Shown piece by piece: positions 5,233 through 14,426 of a stretch of DNA of 44,935 bases. Position 1 is the stretch's first letter. Each line of letters starts with the position of its first letter. Below the pieces are notes generated by a model, which was given only the letters and a program-made list of their open reading frames with translations, had not been told where the DNA came from and ran no database searches. Source of the DNA: a virus; IMG/VR virus record IMGVR_UViG_3300050033_000118, positions 1 through 44,935 of that record; one strand, given 5' to 3'. The position numbers and the translations under genes are program-made.

Positions 5233-8004
5233 TCATGGCAACCTGTTAATTTGTATCCAAGTGTATACCTGATCAGGATTGTTGGTATTAACTGTTGCGC
5301 CAAGATAGTCTAAGCGAATCTGGTTTGTGGTAGTTGGACAATCAAATATATACGTCATCGGGTTAACAATGTTTCCTTGATATAGCCGTCCCATGACGTT
5401 TCCGTCCTTTACTGCCGCAAAGTAAGATGCCCCCCCCTTCATGAAGTAATTTGCAACCATTATGTATCTGCCGGGAATACTCGGAGAAAAAATACCGGTG
5501 TTTATGTTCCAGCAATTACCGTAATTATATAGCACAGTAGGAAATAGCACCGTGGTCTGCGAGGCGGGAAAAACTTGAGAGCTATTTTGATATGCCGACA
5601 CTCCCGGCCCCACTTGCCATGAGGCGTTTCCGAGGCCACCTGTATCGCAAAGGAATGCGGAATTACTCAACGTACCGCCCGTGACCTGCAACGCCGACAC
5701 GCTCGCCGCGCCGTTGCTGATCGTGTGTCCGTTCAGGTTGATGTTCCCGCCCATCGCCCCGCCGGTAAGGAGAAGTGTGTTGGTATTCAATATCGCCACC
5801 TGACCGCTGACACTTGCGCCCCAGTCGCCGCGATAGGCCGTGGAACTGGATGTGCCGTAAGATTGGACATAGAGCGGGGTGCCGGTAGCCCCGCCAGCCG
5901 CTATGATGCCTGTCGCATTGTTGGATACCGCCCCCACCTGCGCCGCCGTGGTCGGGATCGCGTTGCTGGTTGCGAGGTTTTCGGTCTTTGTCGCCACGTT
6001 CGTCGCGTCCACCTGCACCACGCCAGCCTTAGTGATCGTCCAATTCATGCCGTCAAAACCGGATTTCCATGAAATGTTGCCGGTAGAGGTAGAACCGTAG
6101 ACCACAGTGAGGGCGCTTCCCTCTTCGGCATCATAATAAGACCCGGTAACGGTTAAAAAACTTGATGTTTTTGACAACCAATACAACACCTGATAGTCAG
6201 GCATAATTTTATATTGATCGGGATAAAAGATATTTGTCGCAATCACGCTTCCATAAACATTCGTCCAAACCATCGCGGGCAAAGAACTATAAACTTGATA
6301 GTAGATACCAGTCTCGATCACTGGCCACAATATTCCCATGTTCCCGGTTACTAATAAATTTGTGCCCACTACAGCACCCACCCATGCCACCTGTTGCGTG
6401 GCGTTGTAGCCTGACCAGCCGGACACCGCGTTCGTCGCGCTCAGGTTCGGTTGAGGACCGCCCGGAACGGCGATCTGCACGCTACCGTCCGTGGAGACGA
6501 TGTTGGTGATGCTGCCAGCGCCCCCGCCCGCGTTCGTCCGAACATTCAGCGCGAGCACTCCCGCGTTAGTTGTCACGCTGGACGCGTTTGTGCTCTCCGC
6601 AACAGTCATGCCGGTGATCGTACCGAGATAGGTTTCGTTGGTCAGCCATCCGGGATTATTCGTAAGTGCCGCCAAGTAGCGGGCATCATTTGTCGGAACG
6701 TAGCCAACGACATTCGTGAGCCATCCGGGGTTATTGGTTAAAGCCGCAAGATAGCGAGCATCAGTCTTGTCCACCTTGCCGGTAGATAAGGATGTGATCT
6801 GACCCTGAAAGTTTGACGGGTCGCTGTTGAGGTAGAAATACGACGGCGCGTGGGACTGCCATGTGCCGGGATAGTCGTTGGTATTGGCAAGACCATTTGT
6901 AGACGGGATGGATGGGGTATTCGTAAAGTTGGCGTAGTTAAGATAAAAGCTGGGAAGATGCGCGCCAAATGTGCCCGCCCAGTCGCCGGTGTTGGATTGG
7001 ACATAGGTATTCGTTGACAGCCAATTAGTAAAGATTGATCCAGTCTCATTAGTCAACCAGCCCGGATTCACCTTAATGTAGGTGTTCGTGTTCAACCAGC
7101 TTATGAACGCCGCCTCGTTTGTCAGCCAACCGGGGTCAAACTTGACATAGGTGTTGGTCGAAAGCCAACTTATGAATTCGGTCTCATTGGTCAAGAATGG
7201 AACGTCGTTGTTATAATCCGACAAATTCGTGGACATTGCCGCAAGATCATTGTTGTATTCCGATAGGTTTGTCCAAGTCCCCGGCGAACCATTTGTTAAA
7301 AAACCGGGATTAGATTTGACATAAGCATTGGTGTCAAGCCAGTTGGTAAATACAGGGTCAACTTCAACCTTGACGTAACTATTCGTTGATAGCCAATTTG
7401 TAAAGGCCGGTTCTGTTTCGTTGGTCATTCCTCCGCTACCTGTATTCGTTGCCGTCAGCACCAACCCGTTCCACAACAATCCGCTACCTATCTGGTTTGT
7501 GTGGATGGCTGCGCTGTCGGTGGTGTTGGTGCTACCGCCACCTGTTTCTGTAATCCTGCGAAAACTGTAATTGCGAATTTGCGAAAGCATGTTTTCGCTG
7601 ACATGCGTATATTCCGGCGAAGGCTGTTGCGGAAATCCCGCACTATTTGTTGACAATGAACACACCGCCGCATATCCAGCTACCATACCAACATCACTAC
7701 TTCCACCTTCCGCATACACAACTTGCGCTGTTATTACAGTGGCATCCGCATAAACCAAGTTTGTTATCACCCAGCCGTCCACAGAACCAAGAATGTTCTC
7801 CGTGAACAGATATTGCCCGTTGGTCACATTCAATCCAGTGAACCCTACCACTGATAAATCATAAAAGTTACCAGACACCTGATAGCTGACATTTGCCACT
7901 TGCTCAACATAGGACTGGACATCAAGTTCACCCTGCACCAAGGGCGGTGAGGCGAACACTAATCCAGCAACAAGAATAAAAAATGAAGCTAAAAATCGTT
8001 TCAC
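5233..8004 (-). CDS. Large secreted-type fibre-like protein (923 aa) with signal peptide and Thr/Asn-rich repeats
   Basis: A long fibre-like protein starting with GTG, which overlaps the upstream stop. Residues 1-25 (MKRFLASFFILVAGLVFASP) are a textbook Sec signal peptide. From about residue 195 to 465 there are many short repeats built on W-L-(S/N)-T-N-x-Y-V-K and NPGWLTNE, typical of beta-rich fibre shafts. The last third is less repetitive and ends in a beta-rich domain (residues about 790-923) that could be a receptor-binding tip. Size, repeats and place before two other fibre-like genes suggest a tail fibre or adhesin. A signal peptide is unexpected for a virion protein assembled in the cytoplasm. 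Confidence 0.75.
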   Translation of the reverse strand: MKRFLASFFILVAGLVFASPPLVQGELDVQSYVEQVANVSYQVSGNFYDLSVVGFTGLNVTNGQYLFTENILGSVDGWVITNLVYADATVITAQVVYAEGGSSDVGMVAGYAAVCSLSTNSAGFPQQPSPEYTHVSENMLSQIRNYSFRRITETGGGSTNTTDSAAIHTNQIGSGLLWNGLVLTATNTGSGGMTNETEPAFTNWLSTNSYVKVEVDPVFTNWLDTNAYVKSNPGFLTNGSPGTWTNLSEYNNDLAAMSTNLSDYNNDVPFLTNETEFISWLSTNTYVKFDPGWLTNEAAFISWLNTNTYIKVNPGWLTNETGSIFTNWLSTNTYVQSNTGDWAGTFGAHLPSFYLNYANFTNTPSIPSTNGLANTNDYPGTWQSHAPSYFYLNSDPSNFQGQITSLSTGKVDKTDARYLAALTNNPGWLTNVVGYVPTNDARYLAALTNNPGWLTNETYLGTITGMTVAESTNASSVTTNAGVLALNVRTNAGGGAGSITNIVSTDGSVQIAVPGGPQPNLSATNAVSGWSGYNATQQVAWVGAVVGTNLLVTGNMGILWPVIETGIYYQVYSSLPAMVWTNVYGSVIATNIFYPDQYKIMPDYQVLYWLSKTSSFLTVTGSYYDAEEGSALTVVYGSTSTGNISWKSGFDGMNWTITKAGVVQVDATNVATKTENLATSNAIPTTAAQVGAVSNNATGIIAAGGATGTPLYVQSYGTSSSTAYRGDWGASVSGQVAILNTNTLLLTGGAMGGNINLNGHTISNGAASVSALQVTGGTLSNSAFLCDTGGLGNASWQVGPGVSAYQNSSQVFPASQTTVLFPTVLYNYGNCWNINTGIFSPSIPGRYIMVANYFMKGGASYFAAVKDGNVMGRLYQGNIVNPMTYIFDCPTTTNQIRLDYLGATVNTNNPDQVYTWIQINRLP
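6610..7425 (-). repeat. Degenerate coding repeats in the fibre gene
   Basis: Repeated units of roughly 60-90 bases encode variants of NPGWLTNE...FISWLSTNTYVKF and DARYLAALTNNPGWLTN. At least eight partial copies can be read. Copies differ at many third positions, so they look old and kept at protein level. Confidence 0.7.
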
Positions 8005-8534
8005 GTTTTAGACCTTTCCAGATATAAGGCTGCCGAATGAAGAATAGCAGGATTATCTTTTGCTACTCCCAAAATAAAATTACATCCAAAACATAACAAG
8101 CCCCTAACTGTCTTAGATTTGTGGTCATGATCTACGCAAAAATTCCTGCTAAATTCGCTATTACATATTGCACATTTGCCGTTTTGTTTTTTTATTAAAT
8201 CGCAAAGAACATCAGAAGTAACTCCATAACGGTGTTTTCGATCTCTACTTAAACCACATGATTTGCAAAGCCTTGAATAACCATTTTTGAAAGACCTGGT
8301 TTTATCAAACAAAAAACTGGACTTTATTTCTTTACAAGAAGGACATTTTATAAATTCTTCTTTGCTGTAATCCTTTTTATTATTTTTTAATCTATTTTGG
8401 GCATAAAAACTTTTGTGAAATTCATTTACGCATTTTTTGCACTGAACTTGTATTCCGTATTTCAATCGCTTGTTTTTATGAAACTCGGAAAAAGGTTTGT
8501 CTTTTTTACATTTCGGACAAATTTTTGTTTCCAT
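8001..8534 (-). CDS. Recombination endonuclease VII-type HNH nuclease (177 aa)
   Basis: The N-terminal half has two zinc-ribbon-like units (CPKCKKDKPFSEFHKN, CPSCKEIKSSFLFDK) ending in extra C-x2-C pairs. The C-terminal part (about 104-160) reads YGVTSDVLCDLI, CAICNSEF, CVDHDHKSKTVRGLLCFGCN, the conserved core of the endonuclease VII family: a DHDH catalytic motif flanked by zinc cysteines. Such genes act as Holliday-junction resolvases or as freestanding homing nucleases. This one is clearly more AT-rich than its neighbours and lies between two fibre genes, overlapping the next start, so a mobile nuclease is the better reading. No good ribosome site is visible before its ATG. Confidence 0.88.
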   Translation of the reverse strand: METKICPKCKKDKPFSEFHKNKRLKYGIQVQCKKCVNEFHKSFYAQNRLKNNKKDYSKEEFIKCPSCKEIKSSFLFDKTRSFKNGYSRLCKSCGLSRDRKHRYGVTSDVLCDLIKKQNGKCAICNSEFSRNFCVDHDHKSKTVRGLLCFGCNFILGVAKDNPAILHSAALYLERSKT

Positions 8535-8538
8535 AATT

Positions 8539-9705
8539 TTACCATGAAAAGCGGCAATAATTGATAGTCTGCGGCGACAATCCTTGCACGAGATATTGAC
8601 TAAAATTAGCAGGGTCTATTCTGGCTTGCGCTCCAGGTATTAAAGCCCCCGTATCAAGCCTATAACTTTGAAAAAGAACAGCCCACCTATCAACAGCATT
8701 ATCATTCAAAACATCTGTCGTCCCAATATCTAATATGAATGAACTGCCATTATTGATTCCATCCCATTGAACTTGAGCCGTGAATATCCGAACCCCTGTC
8801 GGAATAGATACTGTTATTGTAGAACCGCCAAGTGAGGCAGTAATACCTAATCCAGATGCAAGAACATCTACTTTGTTATTACCATTAGTCATGGCAACAT
8901 ACCGATATATTTGATTAGATGAAACACTCATGCTTATTATTTCCCCTTGTAATACTGCCTCTGCATTTGTTGCCCTCGTCGCTTCAACCGCCACCTCCGT
9001 ATTCACGTAGTTGCTGACAGCCGCCTCGGCATTCGTAGCGCGTTGATATTCCGCAGTCACGTTGGCGTTGACGGAATTGCTGACGATGGCTTCGGCGTTC
9101 GTTGCCCTCGAAACTTCGGCGGCCAGATTCGTCGTCAGTGTGCCGAGCGCGGTTGTCACTTGGCCGGAGGTGGCATTGAAGGTCGCGGTGAGGTTGGCGA
9201 TGTTGAGGGTGTTGGAGCCAACCTGCGCCCCTATCCAGTTTGTCAACCACGACAAGTTGATCTGCTGCATGGCAGACCACATGTTACTTGATACAGACGG
9301 ATCGTACAGAACTTGAAGCCTACCGGTGGCCCATGTTTTTGTGTAACCCGAAGAATATGTGCCCTTGATGCTGAACCAATAATCGCGTGGCGCCGGCCAC
9401 ACGTTCGTTGAACCCAAGAAGTCTATCTCGTTACTCCCGCCGAATACGCCCGGAACGATAAACACCCCGTTCGTGCTGAACTGCGTCTGGAATACGTCCA
9501 TCTCGCAAGCCCATAACGTCATATCAATGGGAGTAGGGGCGCCATCATAGAAGGAAGCCTTAAGGAATGGCGTGTTGGCGGCATACTGAAACGGCACCAA
9601 GTAGTCAGTCTTGGGGTGCTGGCTGTCAATATTGATCGAGTAATACTGGGCGCCAGCCGTGGACGCCAGAAGGCACATTGCGGCTATGCGGATCCATTTG
9701 AACAT
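8539..9705 (-). CDS. Baseplate/fibre-like protein (388 aa) with signal peptide and coiled-coil repeats
   Basis: The ATG at 9705 is preferred over an upstream in-frame GTG because GGGGG lies 5 bases before it. Residues 1-20 (MFKWIRIAAMCLLASTAGA) form a Sec signal peptide. The N-terminal region to about 145 is beta-rich, with an order of motifs (input stretch, T-LWACEMDVF, ...YWFSIKGTYSSG) that recalls upper-baseplate (BppU-like) domains. Residues 165-250 carry a repeat, E-x-x-RATNAEA-x-VSN-x-VN, predicted to be a trimeric coiled coil. The rest is a beta domain. It is probably part of the adhesion apparatus; the signal peptide is the odd feature. Confidence 0.7.
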   Translation of the reverse strand: MFKWIRIAAMCLLASTAGAQYYSINIDSQHPKTDYLVPFQYAANTPFLKASFYDGAPTPIDMTLWACEMDVFQTQFSTNGVFIVPGVFGGSNEIDFLGSTNVWPAPRDYWFSIKGTYSSGYTKTWATGRLQVLYDPSVSSNMWSAMQQINLSWLTNWIGAQVGSNTLNIANLTATFNATSGQVTTALGTLTTNLAAEVSRATNAEAIVSNSVNANVTAEYQRATNAEAAVSNYVNTEVAVEATRATNAEAVLQGEIISMSVSSNQIYRYVAMTNGNNKVDVLASGLGITASLGGSTITVSIPTGVRIFTAQVQWDGINNGSSFILDIGTTDVLNDNAVDRWAVLFQSYRLDTGALIPGAQARIDPANFSQYLVQGLSPQTINYCRFSW

Positions 9706-9717
9706 ATGCACCCCCGG

Positions 9718-10149
9718 TTACTGAATTATCAGGATGGCTTTCAGGAACGAATTGGTCGTGGTGACTATGGCCTTAAATCTCAAATAGCGGCAGACCCCCG
9801 AGCTGAACTGGTAAAATCCTATGCCATTCGCCGCGTTCGTGAAGGTGAGGCCCGTCACAATGTTTGTATTCGACGGGAAGGTGATGCCGTCGTTTGACAA
9901 ATCGCAGGACACATTGACTACGCCGGCTGTTCCCGTTGTCAGATTCGTCGCCTGCAACTGCAAGGCGTAGTTGAAACTGAAGGGTTGATAACCCCAGAGA
10001 TCAATGGTGGGCGAGTAGTTCGTTGAGTTTACGGCAAGACTTGACCCATCGAACGGCACAACCGTATGAATAGTGCGGTCCTGGGCAAACAGAACGGTTG
10101 TGGATAACAGCATGGCAGACACGGCGAGAGCGGTTAATTTTGAGCGCAT
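9718..10149 (-). CDS. Small exported beta-rich protein (143 aa)
   Basis: An N-terminal Sec signal peptide (MRSKLTALAVSAMLLSTTVLFAQ) is followed by about 120 residues rich in Thr, Asn, Ser and aromatics, likely a beta sandwich. The end, CRYLRFKAIVTTTNSFLKAILIIQ, alternates like strands. It is the first gene after a sigma70-like promoter (10186-10214) and precedes the other fibre-like genes, so it may be co-expressed with them. It could be a fibre, fibre chaperone or surface decoration. No family recognised. Confidence 0.65.
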   Translation of the reverse strand: MRSKLTALAVSAMLLSTTVLFAQDRTIHTVVPFDGSSLAVNSTNYSPTIDLWGYQPFSFNYALQLQATNLTTGTAGVVNVSCDLSNDGITFPSNTNIVTGLTFTNAANGIGFYQFSSGVCRYLRFKAIVTTTNSFLKAILIIQ

Positions 10150-10185
10150 GATTGATTCCTTTCGATAGTTATTTTAATAAATGAC

Positions 10186-10214
10186 CTAATATCAAAAAAC
10201 GAGGCAAAAAGCAA
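10186..10214 (-). promoter_or_regulatory. Sigma70-like promoter upstream of the fibre genes
   Basis: On the minus strand, TTGCTT and TATTAG are separated by exactly 17 bases, about 30 bases upstream of the start of the 143-aa gene. The -10 box and spacing are the same as in two stronger candidates at 34041 and 36767. It lies in the only sizeable gap (71 bases) between the ejection-protein and fibre clusters. Confidence 0.55.
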
Positions 10215-10220
10215 GACAAT

Positions 10221-13200
10221 TTATCGGTAGCCGGCTTTTTTCAGTCTATCCATCCTCCTTTGTAAAGTCTTTTCAGGCGAAGGCGGATTACGCATCCTCG
10301 CATCTTGTTTCCTGATCGCGGCGTCTATCTGCTGGCTGGACATTGGAGCGCCAGCGGGCTGATCTTGAGACTCAGCCAGCGCAGCTTCGGCCAAAGATTC
10401 AAACGTCGGGATAGCATATAGTCCCGGAACACCCAGCCCGCCCAAGACCTCTGCGCCTGCGGCCGCTGCCCTGATTGCTGCCCGCTCTTTCGTTTCTGGC
10501 TTTTTAGCCGTGTAAATCTGCTTTGCCGACCGCAATAGTCCGATGATCGTATCTTCAGCCGGTACGCCGCTTTCTCCATATCGCCAAGCCGCGAGAATGT
10601 TGGACATATAAGGTGGCCAACTAAGAACATCCTCTACAGCCCTGTGTACAAATTCTTCTCCAAATGTCTTGGCTTTTCTAACTTTCTTTTTGGCAGATTC
10701 CGGCAATAACAGATATGAAATCGTGGCTCCGCCAGCCGTAATGGCGGCTTCCCATGCTACTGTTGAAGCGAGTGCCAAAAGAAGACCAAGTCCAGCCATG
10801 GGAGACCGCTTAAATGTCTTTGGAATATCAAGCACGTTGCTGTATCTTTCCAGTCTGAACAGACCGAATTGAGCTATGGCTCTGGGTATGCTTATATTTC
10901 CGCCGAAGCCCAGCCCTTGAGTAAGCATCGGTTGCATGTCCTTGGGCAATGTTGATGATACCGCGCGAGTCATTCTATTGGCCGCCGTATATGCCGCCTT
11001 GCCGATTGGAGTAGAAGGATCGGTTGCATCAGCGATGTCGTCCTGATCTAAGGTAGGCACACGACCCATTGCCTTTAATTCTTTCAGAAAACGCCCAGTG
11101 AATGTTGCCCTGGCAATAGACGCATCGAAGAAACGGCCAGCATAAAAACCGTAAAAATCAGCCCTTGCTCTCATTTCGGCGTATGTGATAGAACCTGCTT
11201 GGCGGGAAAATACCTGTGGAAACATACGTAAAAACTCTTTGCCTTCTGGTGTCATTTGATAGTGGAACCCATCATAGAGATAGTTCAACCCACCCGCATG
11301 ATAGGCCGCAAGTGGCACAGATGAAGTATGTTTAATATTAGGAAGCAAACGATAAAGAACCATCGCCCTGCTTGTGCCTCGGCGCATCTTATCAAGAGCC
11401 GGCCACCGATGGGCCCCTGCTCCATGTCCATCGGTCACAGTAGTCGTTAGCCACTTCAGCGCCAATTCTTGCCCCATGTCCCCGTATTTTTCCCTGAACC
11501 GTGGGTCGCGTAGCATTTTACCAACTTGGATTGCCTTTTCCTGCATATTTAACAGACGTAGAACGTTTCTCTGGTCGGCTTCGGCCACATCAAAAGCATC
11601 CAGCCGAATAGCTGTTTTGGCATGAGGTTTTCGTTCAAGGATAAATCCTTGCTTTAATTTGCTTGTATTATAAGCATGGAAGTTTCCAAGAACCTGTCCC
11701 AATGATTCGACTTCTTCTTCAGAAAGGGGTCTTCCTGTTCTTTTATCTGCTATCGGATTTGTCGGGTCAGAAACGTATTTATGCCAATCACGCATCCAAG
11801 GAAAGCGGTTTTCCACCGGAGTTATATCAATGTTGTAGGCATCATAAAGAAACTGTTGAAGCCTTGGAAAAACCTGCTTCTGGTAATCATCCCACGCCTT
11901 TATCCATACCTGCCATCGTTTATCGGTTTCAGCCCGCTTTCTTACTGCTTCTATACTTTCTTTGGTAACACCCGTTTCAGCCATCAAGCGTTCTTCACCG
12001 CCCTCTTGCCGGAGGTGCATATATGTCCCGATGCCGGTTTCATCTTCTGGTGTGAACTTCTGCTCCTCTTGGATTTTATCAAACGATTCGCGTAATGGAT
12101 CGAATTCACGCCGATAAGCGTCAAATGCGGCAGACATCGGATTGCTTATATGGTCGAATAGCGGACCCGCGAATGTTCCTCTTGACCCCTGCATGGTATC
12201 AAAAAACTTGTTTTGAGATTGAGGTCCACGAATAAGTAATATCCGCCAGTTATCTTCCTGCTCGCCCATCCAGTTAGCAAAACGCTCCTTAGCCTTAAGG
12301 CTTGTCATTGGCTGCGGGAATATCTCCTTGTTCGCTTCTATTGGAGCACTTGGACCCGCAAGCATTTCGTTTATCTTTTCTTCGCGTTCTGCTTCCTTCG
12401 ATGCTTGTCTATCCTTAAATTTCGTATGCCCGAGTTTTTCAGCCAGCCGTAGATTGGTTTGCAATGTGGCAATAGCCGAAATATCCATATCCCTGATATT
12501 GCCCTTTCCCAGATCGTCTATGGATTTGCGTATCTTTTCAGGAAGATAAACGTCCTTGCCCGCGGACTCCATCTTGTCTAGGAACTCCTTGGTTTTCTGT
12601 AGTTTGTCCTTGGTGGCTTCCGTTACCTTCTTCAAGTTAATGTCTGCAAGTATCCGCCGAATAAGATTTTTCACTTTAAGATCAACGGATGGCGAATCAA
12701 CAGCCCTGCTGGCAACCTTGCGAATATCGGCAATAGCATCCTTCTTCCAGACTTCATCGGCTTTGTCGGAAATCTCCTGTATGACCTTAGCAGACCGTTC
12801 ATACATGGACTCCGGATCGCCTTTTTCAATAGATGGACGCTTCATGGCTTGTGTAATGCGATTAACGAAGGCGCCACGTTCATCAGGCGGAAGCAATTTA
12901 TTTACGGCTTCTACCATCTGACTACGCACCTTTTCTTGGTCGGCAGCAAGCCAAGCATCAGTCTCTTTGTAAGTCTTCTTCATGTCTACAAGTTGTTGTT
13001 TCAAACCACCAATAACAACATCAGATGCGGCCCTTGCTTCTTTACTACCGCGGGCATATTCTTTGGGAGCAACTTCTTTACGTGCTTCTTCCCGTCCCTT
13101 AGCCCGTTCACCTATCCTGGCACCCAGAACGGCAGACTCCGCACGAGCCTTTATCTGTTCCACCCTGGCCTTACCCAACTCCTTCAACCTCGCCATACGC

Positions 13201-14339
13201 TCTGCCGTAGATTCCTTTACACGCTCGGCCTTCTGTTCAGCTTTAACCGTGGCCTCTTCCTTGCCCAAAGCCTTGCCCAGCGTGTGCCCGATGGTGGCTG
13301 CCTTACTCGGTAATTCCTTTTCCTCTTCCGATTTTTGGATGAGTTCGGCGTATTCGGCGGAAATGTCGCCATACTTCGGCGGGCCTGAAATGCCAGTCGT
13401 CTTCTCTGCACTACCAGTTGGAGACATGATCCTGTTAAATATTTCCGATCTTAACTTCAGAGCCTTGGCCTTGTCCTTGAAGGCGTCCGCCATATCCATC
13501 CCGCCTAAATGCGATACGGCTATTTCTTCATCTATCGCGCGCTCGACTTCGGCGGCTATGCGATTGCGCTCGGAAACACTCAACATCTTCTTGTTTTGCA
13601 GTCCAAGTGTTTCTGCGGCGTTCTGCCCATAAATCCGCCGAACATCCGGTTGCGACATTAGAAAATCCTGCATTCCCTGGCGCATTCCTGAATTGCGGTC
13701 CACTTCTTGAATAAGCGACGCGACGGAAGCATCGCCGCGCCTGTTCAACTCATGCCCGATTTCATGAACGGTCAGATATTCTGCGTCAGGATGATCGCTA
13801 AGCAGAACGCCTTGCGCGGTATTGACTCCGCCCCAATCAACATTCTCGATAGGGACGATGTTTAATCCGTTTTTCTTTCCTATGGCGTGGATTGCGCGGA
13901 AGCGGTCGCTTTGCGCGAAGGCGTCAGAAAGTCGAACCGGTGCGAGTCTGGATTTTTGTTCGCCATATTTTTCAACATCGTCTCGTCTTGCTCGCTCAAA
14001 TAATGAGGGCCATTCCGATTTATCGGAAGCGCGTATCTCGTAGTCCCCTCTTGCACGAATAAGAACTTGGGCAACGTCTTGTTCATCGTATTCTCCTTTT
14101 TTTGAAAGATCACCGTACTTCGCTGTTTCTGCTATTGCTTTCTGTTGTGGCTGGAAATACCCCAACGCCGTTTCCTTGTCGGGCATCTTAACTTCGCTGG
14201 CATCCTTGACGCCCCAGTTGCTTTTAAAGTACGCAAACGATGCCATTTTCTCGCGCTCTTTGGCATCCGGGAAGCGGTCCTTCAGGCTGTCTTGGAACTC
14301 CGACCAGCCGGGTAATGTTTTTGGACAGGGTAGCATCAT
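10221..14339 (-). CDS. Giant internal virion/ejection protein with zincin metallopeptidase domain (1372 aa)
   Basis: A very large multi-domain protein. An N-terminal domain contains YLTVHEIGHELNRR (His192, Glu193, His196), a zincin HExxH motif. Acidic residues downstream (DEEIAVSH, near 270) could give the third ligand. Residues 330-650 are strongly charged and helical, likely coiled coil. The C-terminal half is mixed, with a hydrophobic region (about 1180-1230) that could insert in membrane, and it ends in a basic tail. This build matches polyvalent proteins of phages, long chains of effector domains thought to enter the cell with the DNA. The nearby 1942-aa gene has the same character. The peptidase may act in virion maturation or after entry. 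Confidence 0.75.
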   Translation of the reverse strand: MMLPCPKTLPGWSEFQDSLKDRFPDAKEREKMASFAYFKSNWGVKDASEVKMPDKETALGYFQPQQKAIAETAKYGDLSKKGEYDEQDVAQVLIRARGDYEIRASDKSEWPSLFERARRDDVEKYGEQKSRLAPVRLSDAFAQSDRFRAIHAIGKKNGLNIVPIENVDWGGVNTAQGVLLSDHPDAEYLTVHEIGHELNRRGDASVASLIQEVDRNSGMRQGMQDFLMSQPDVRRIYGQNAAETLGLQNKKMLSVSERNRIAAEVERAIDEEIAVSHLGGMDMADAFKDKAKALKLRSEIFNRIMSPTGSAEKTTGISGPPKYGDISAEYAELIQKSEEEKELPSKAATIGHTLGKALGKEEATVKAEQKAERVKESTAERMARLKELGKARVEQIKARAESAVLGARIGERAKGREEARKEVAPKEYARGSKEARAASDVVIGGLKQQLVDMKKTYKETDAWLAADQEKVRSQMVEAVNKLLPPDERGAFVNRITQAMKRPSIEKGDPESMYERSAKVIQEISDKADEVWKKDAIADIRKVASRAVDSPSVDLKVKNLIRRILADINLKKVTEATKDKLQKTKEFLDKMESAGKDVYLPEKIRKSIDDLGKGNIRDMDISAIATLQTNLRLAEKLGHTKFKDRQASKEAEREEKINEMLAGPSAPIEANKEIFPQPMTSLKAKERFANWMGEQEDNWRILLIRGPQSQNKFFDTMQGSRGTFAGPLFDHISNPMSAAFDAYRREFDPLRESFDKIQEEQKFTPEDETGIGTYMHLRQEGGEERLMAETGVTKESIEAVRKRAETDKRWQVWIKAWDDYQKQVFPRLQQFLYDAYNIDITPVENRFPWMRDWHKYVSDPTNPIADKRTGRPLSEEEVESLGQVLGNFHAYNTSKLKQGFILERKPHAKTAIRLDAFDVAEADQRNVLRLLNMQEKAIQVGKMLRDPRFREKYGDMGQELALKWLTTTVTDGHGAGAHRWPALDKMRRGTSRAMVLYRLLPNIKHTSSVPLAAYHAGGLNYLYDGFHYQMTPEGKEFLRMFPQVFSRQAGSITYAEMRARADFYGFYAGRFFDASIARATFTGRFLKELKAMGRVPTLDQDDIADATDPSTPIGKAAYTAANRMTRAVSSTLPKDMQPMLTQGLGFGGNISIPRAIAQFGLFRLERYSNVLDIPKTFKRSPMAGLGLLLALASTVAWEAAITAGGATISYLLLPESAKKKVRKAKTFGEEFVHRAVEDVLSWPPYMSNILAAWRYGESGVPAEDTIIGLLRSAKQIYTAKKPETKERAAIRAAAAGAEVLGGLGVPGLYAIPTFESLAEAALAESQDQPAGAPMSSQQIDAAIRKQDARMRNPPSPEKTLQRRMDRLKKAGYR

Positions 14340-14342
14340 GGC

Positions 14343-14426
14343 CTATTCTTCTCCGTCATAAGCGTTGTCGTACTCATTGTCTTCTTGACCGATCGCCTCG
14401 TCGAACCATTGTAAGGGAGGGTTCAT
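14343..14426 (-). CDS. Tiny acidic protein (27 aa)
   Basis: A 27-residue frame (MNPPLQWFDEAIGQEDNEYD...) starts in a TAATG overlap with the stop of the ATP-grasp gene. It ends 3 bases before the start of the 1372-aa gene, whose ribosome site lies inside it. The product is strongly acidic after its first ten residues. Translational coupling makes it plausible; it may mainly serve to couple translation of the next gene. Confidence 0.45.
   Translation of the reverse strand: MNPPLQWFDEAIGQEDNEYDNAYDGEE

Noticed and set aside
12982-13632. Long plus-strand open frame (216 codons) opposite the 1372-aa gene
   Set aside because: It is antisense to a strongly supported coding frame, has a Ser/Ala-rich shadow composition and no ribosome site.
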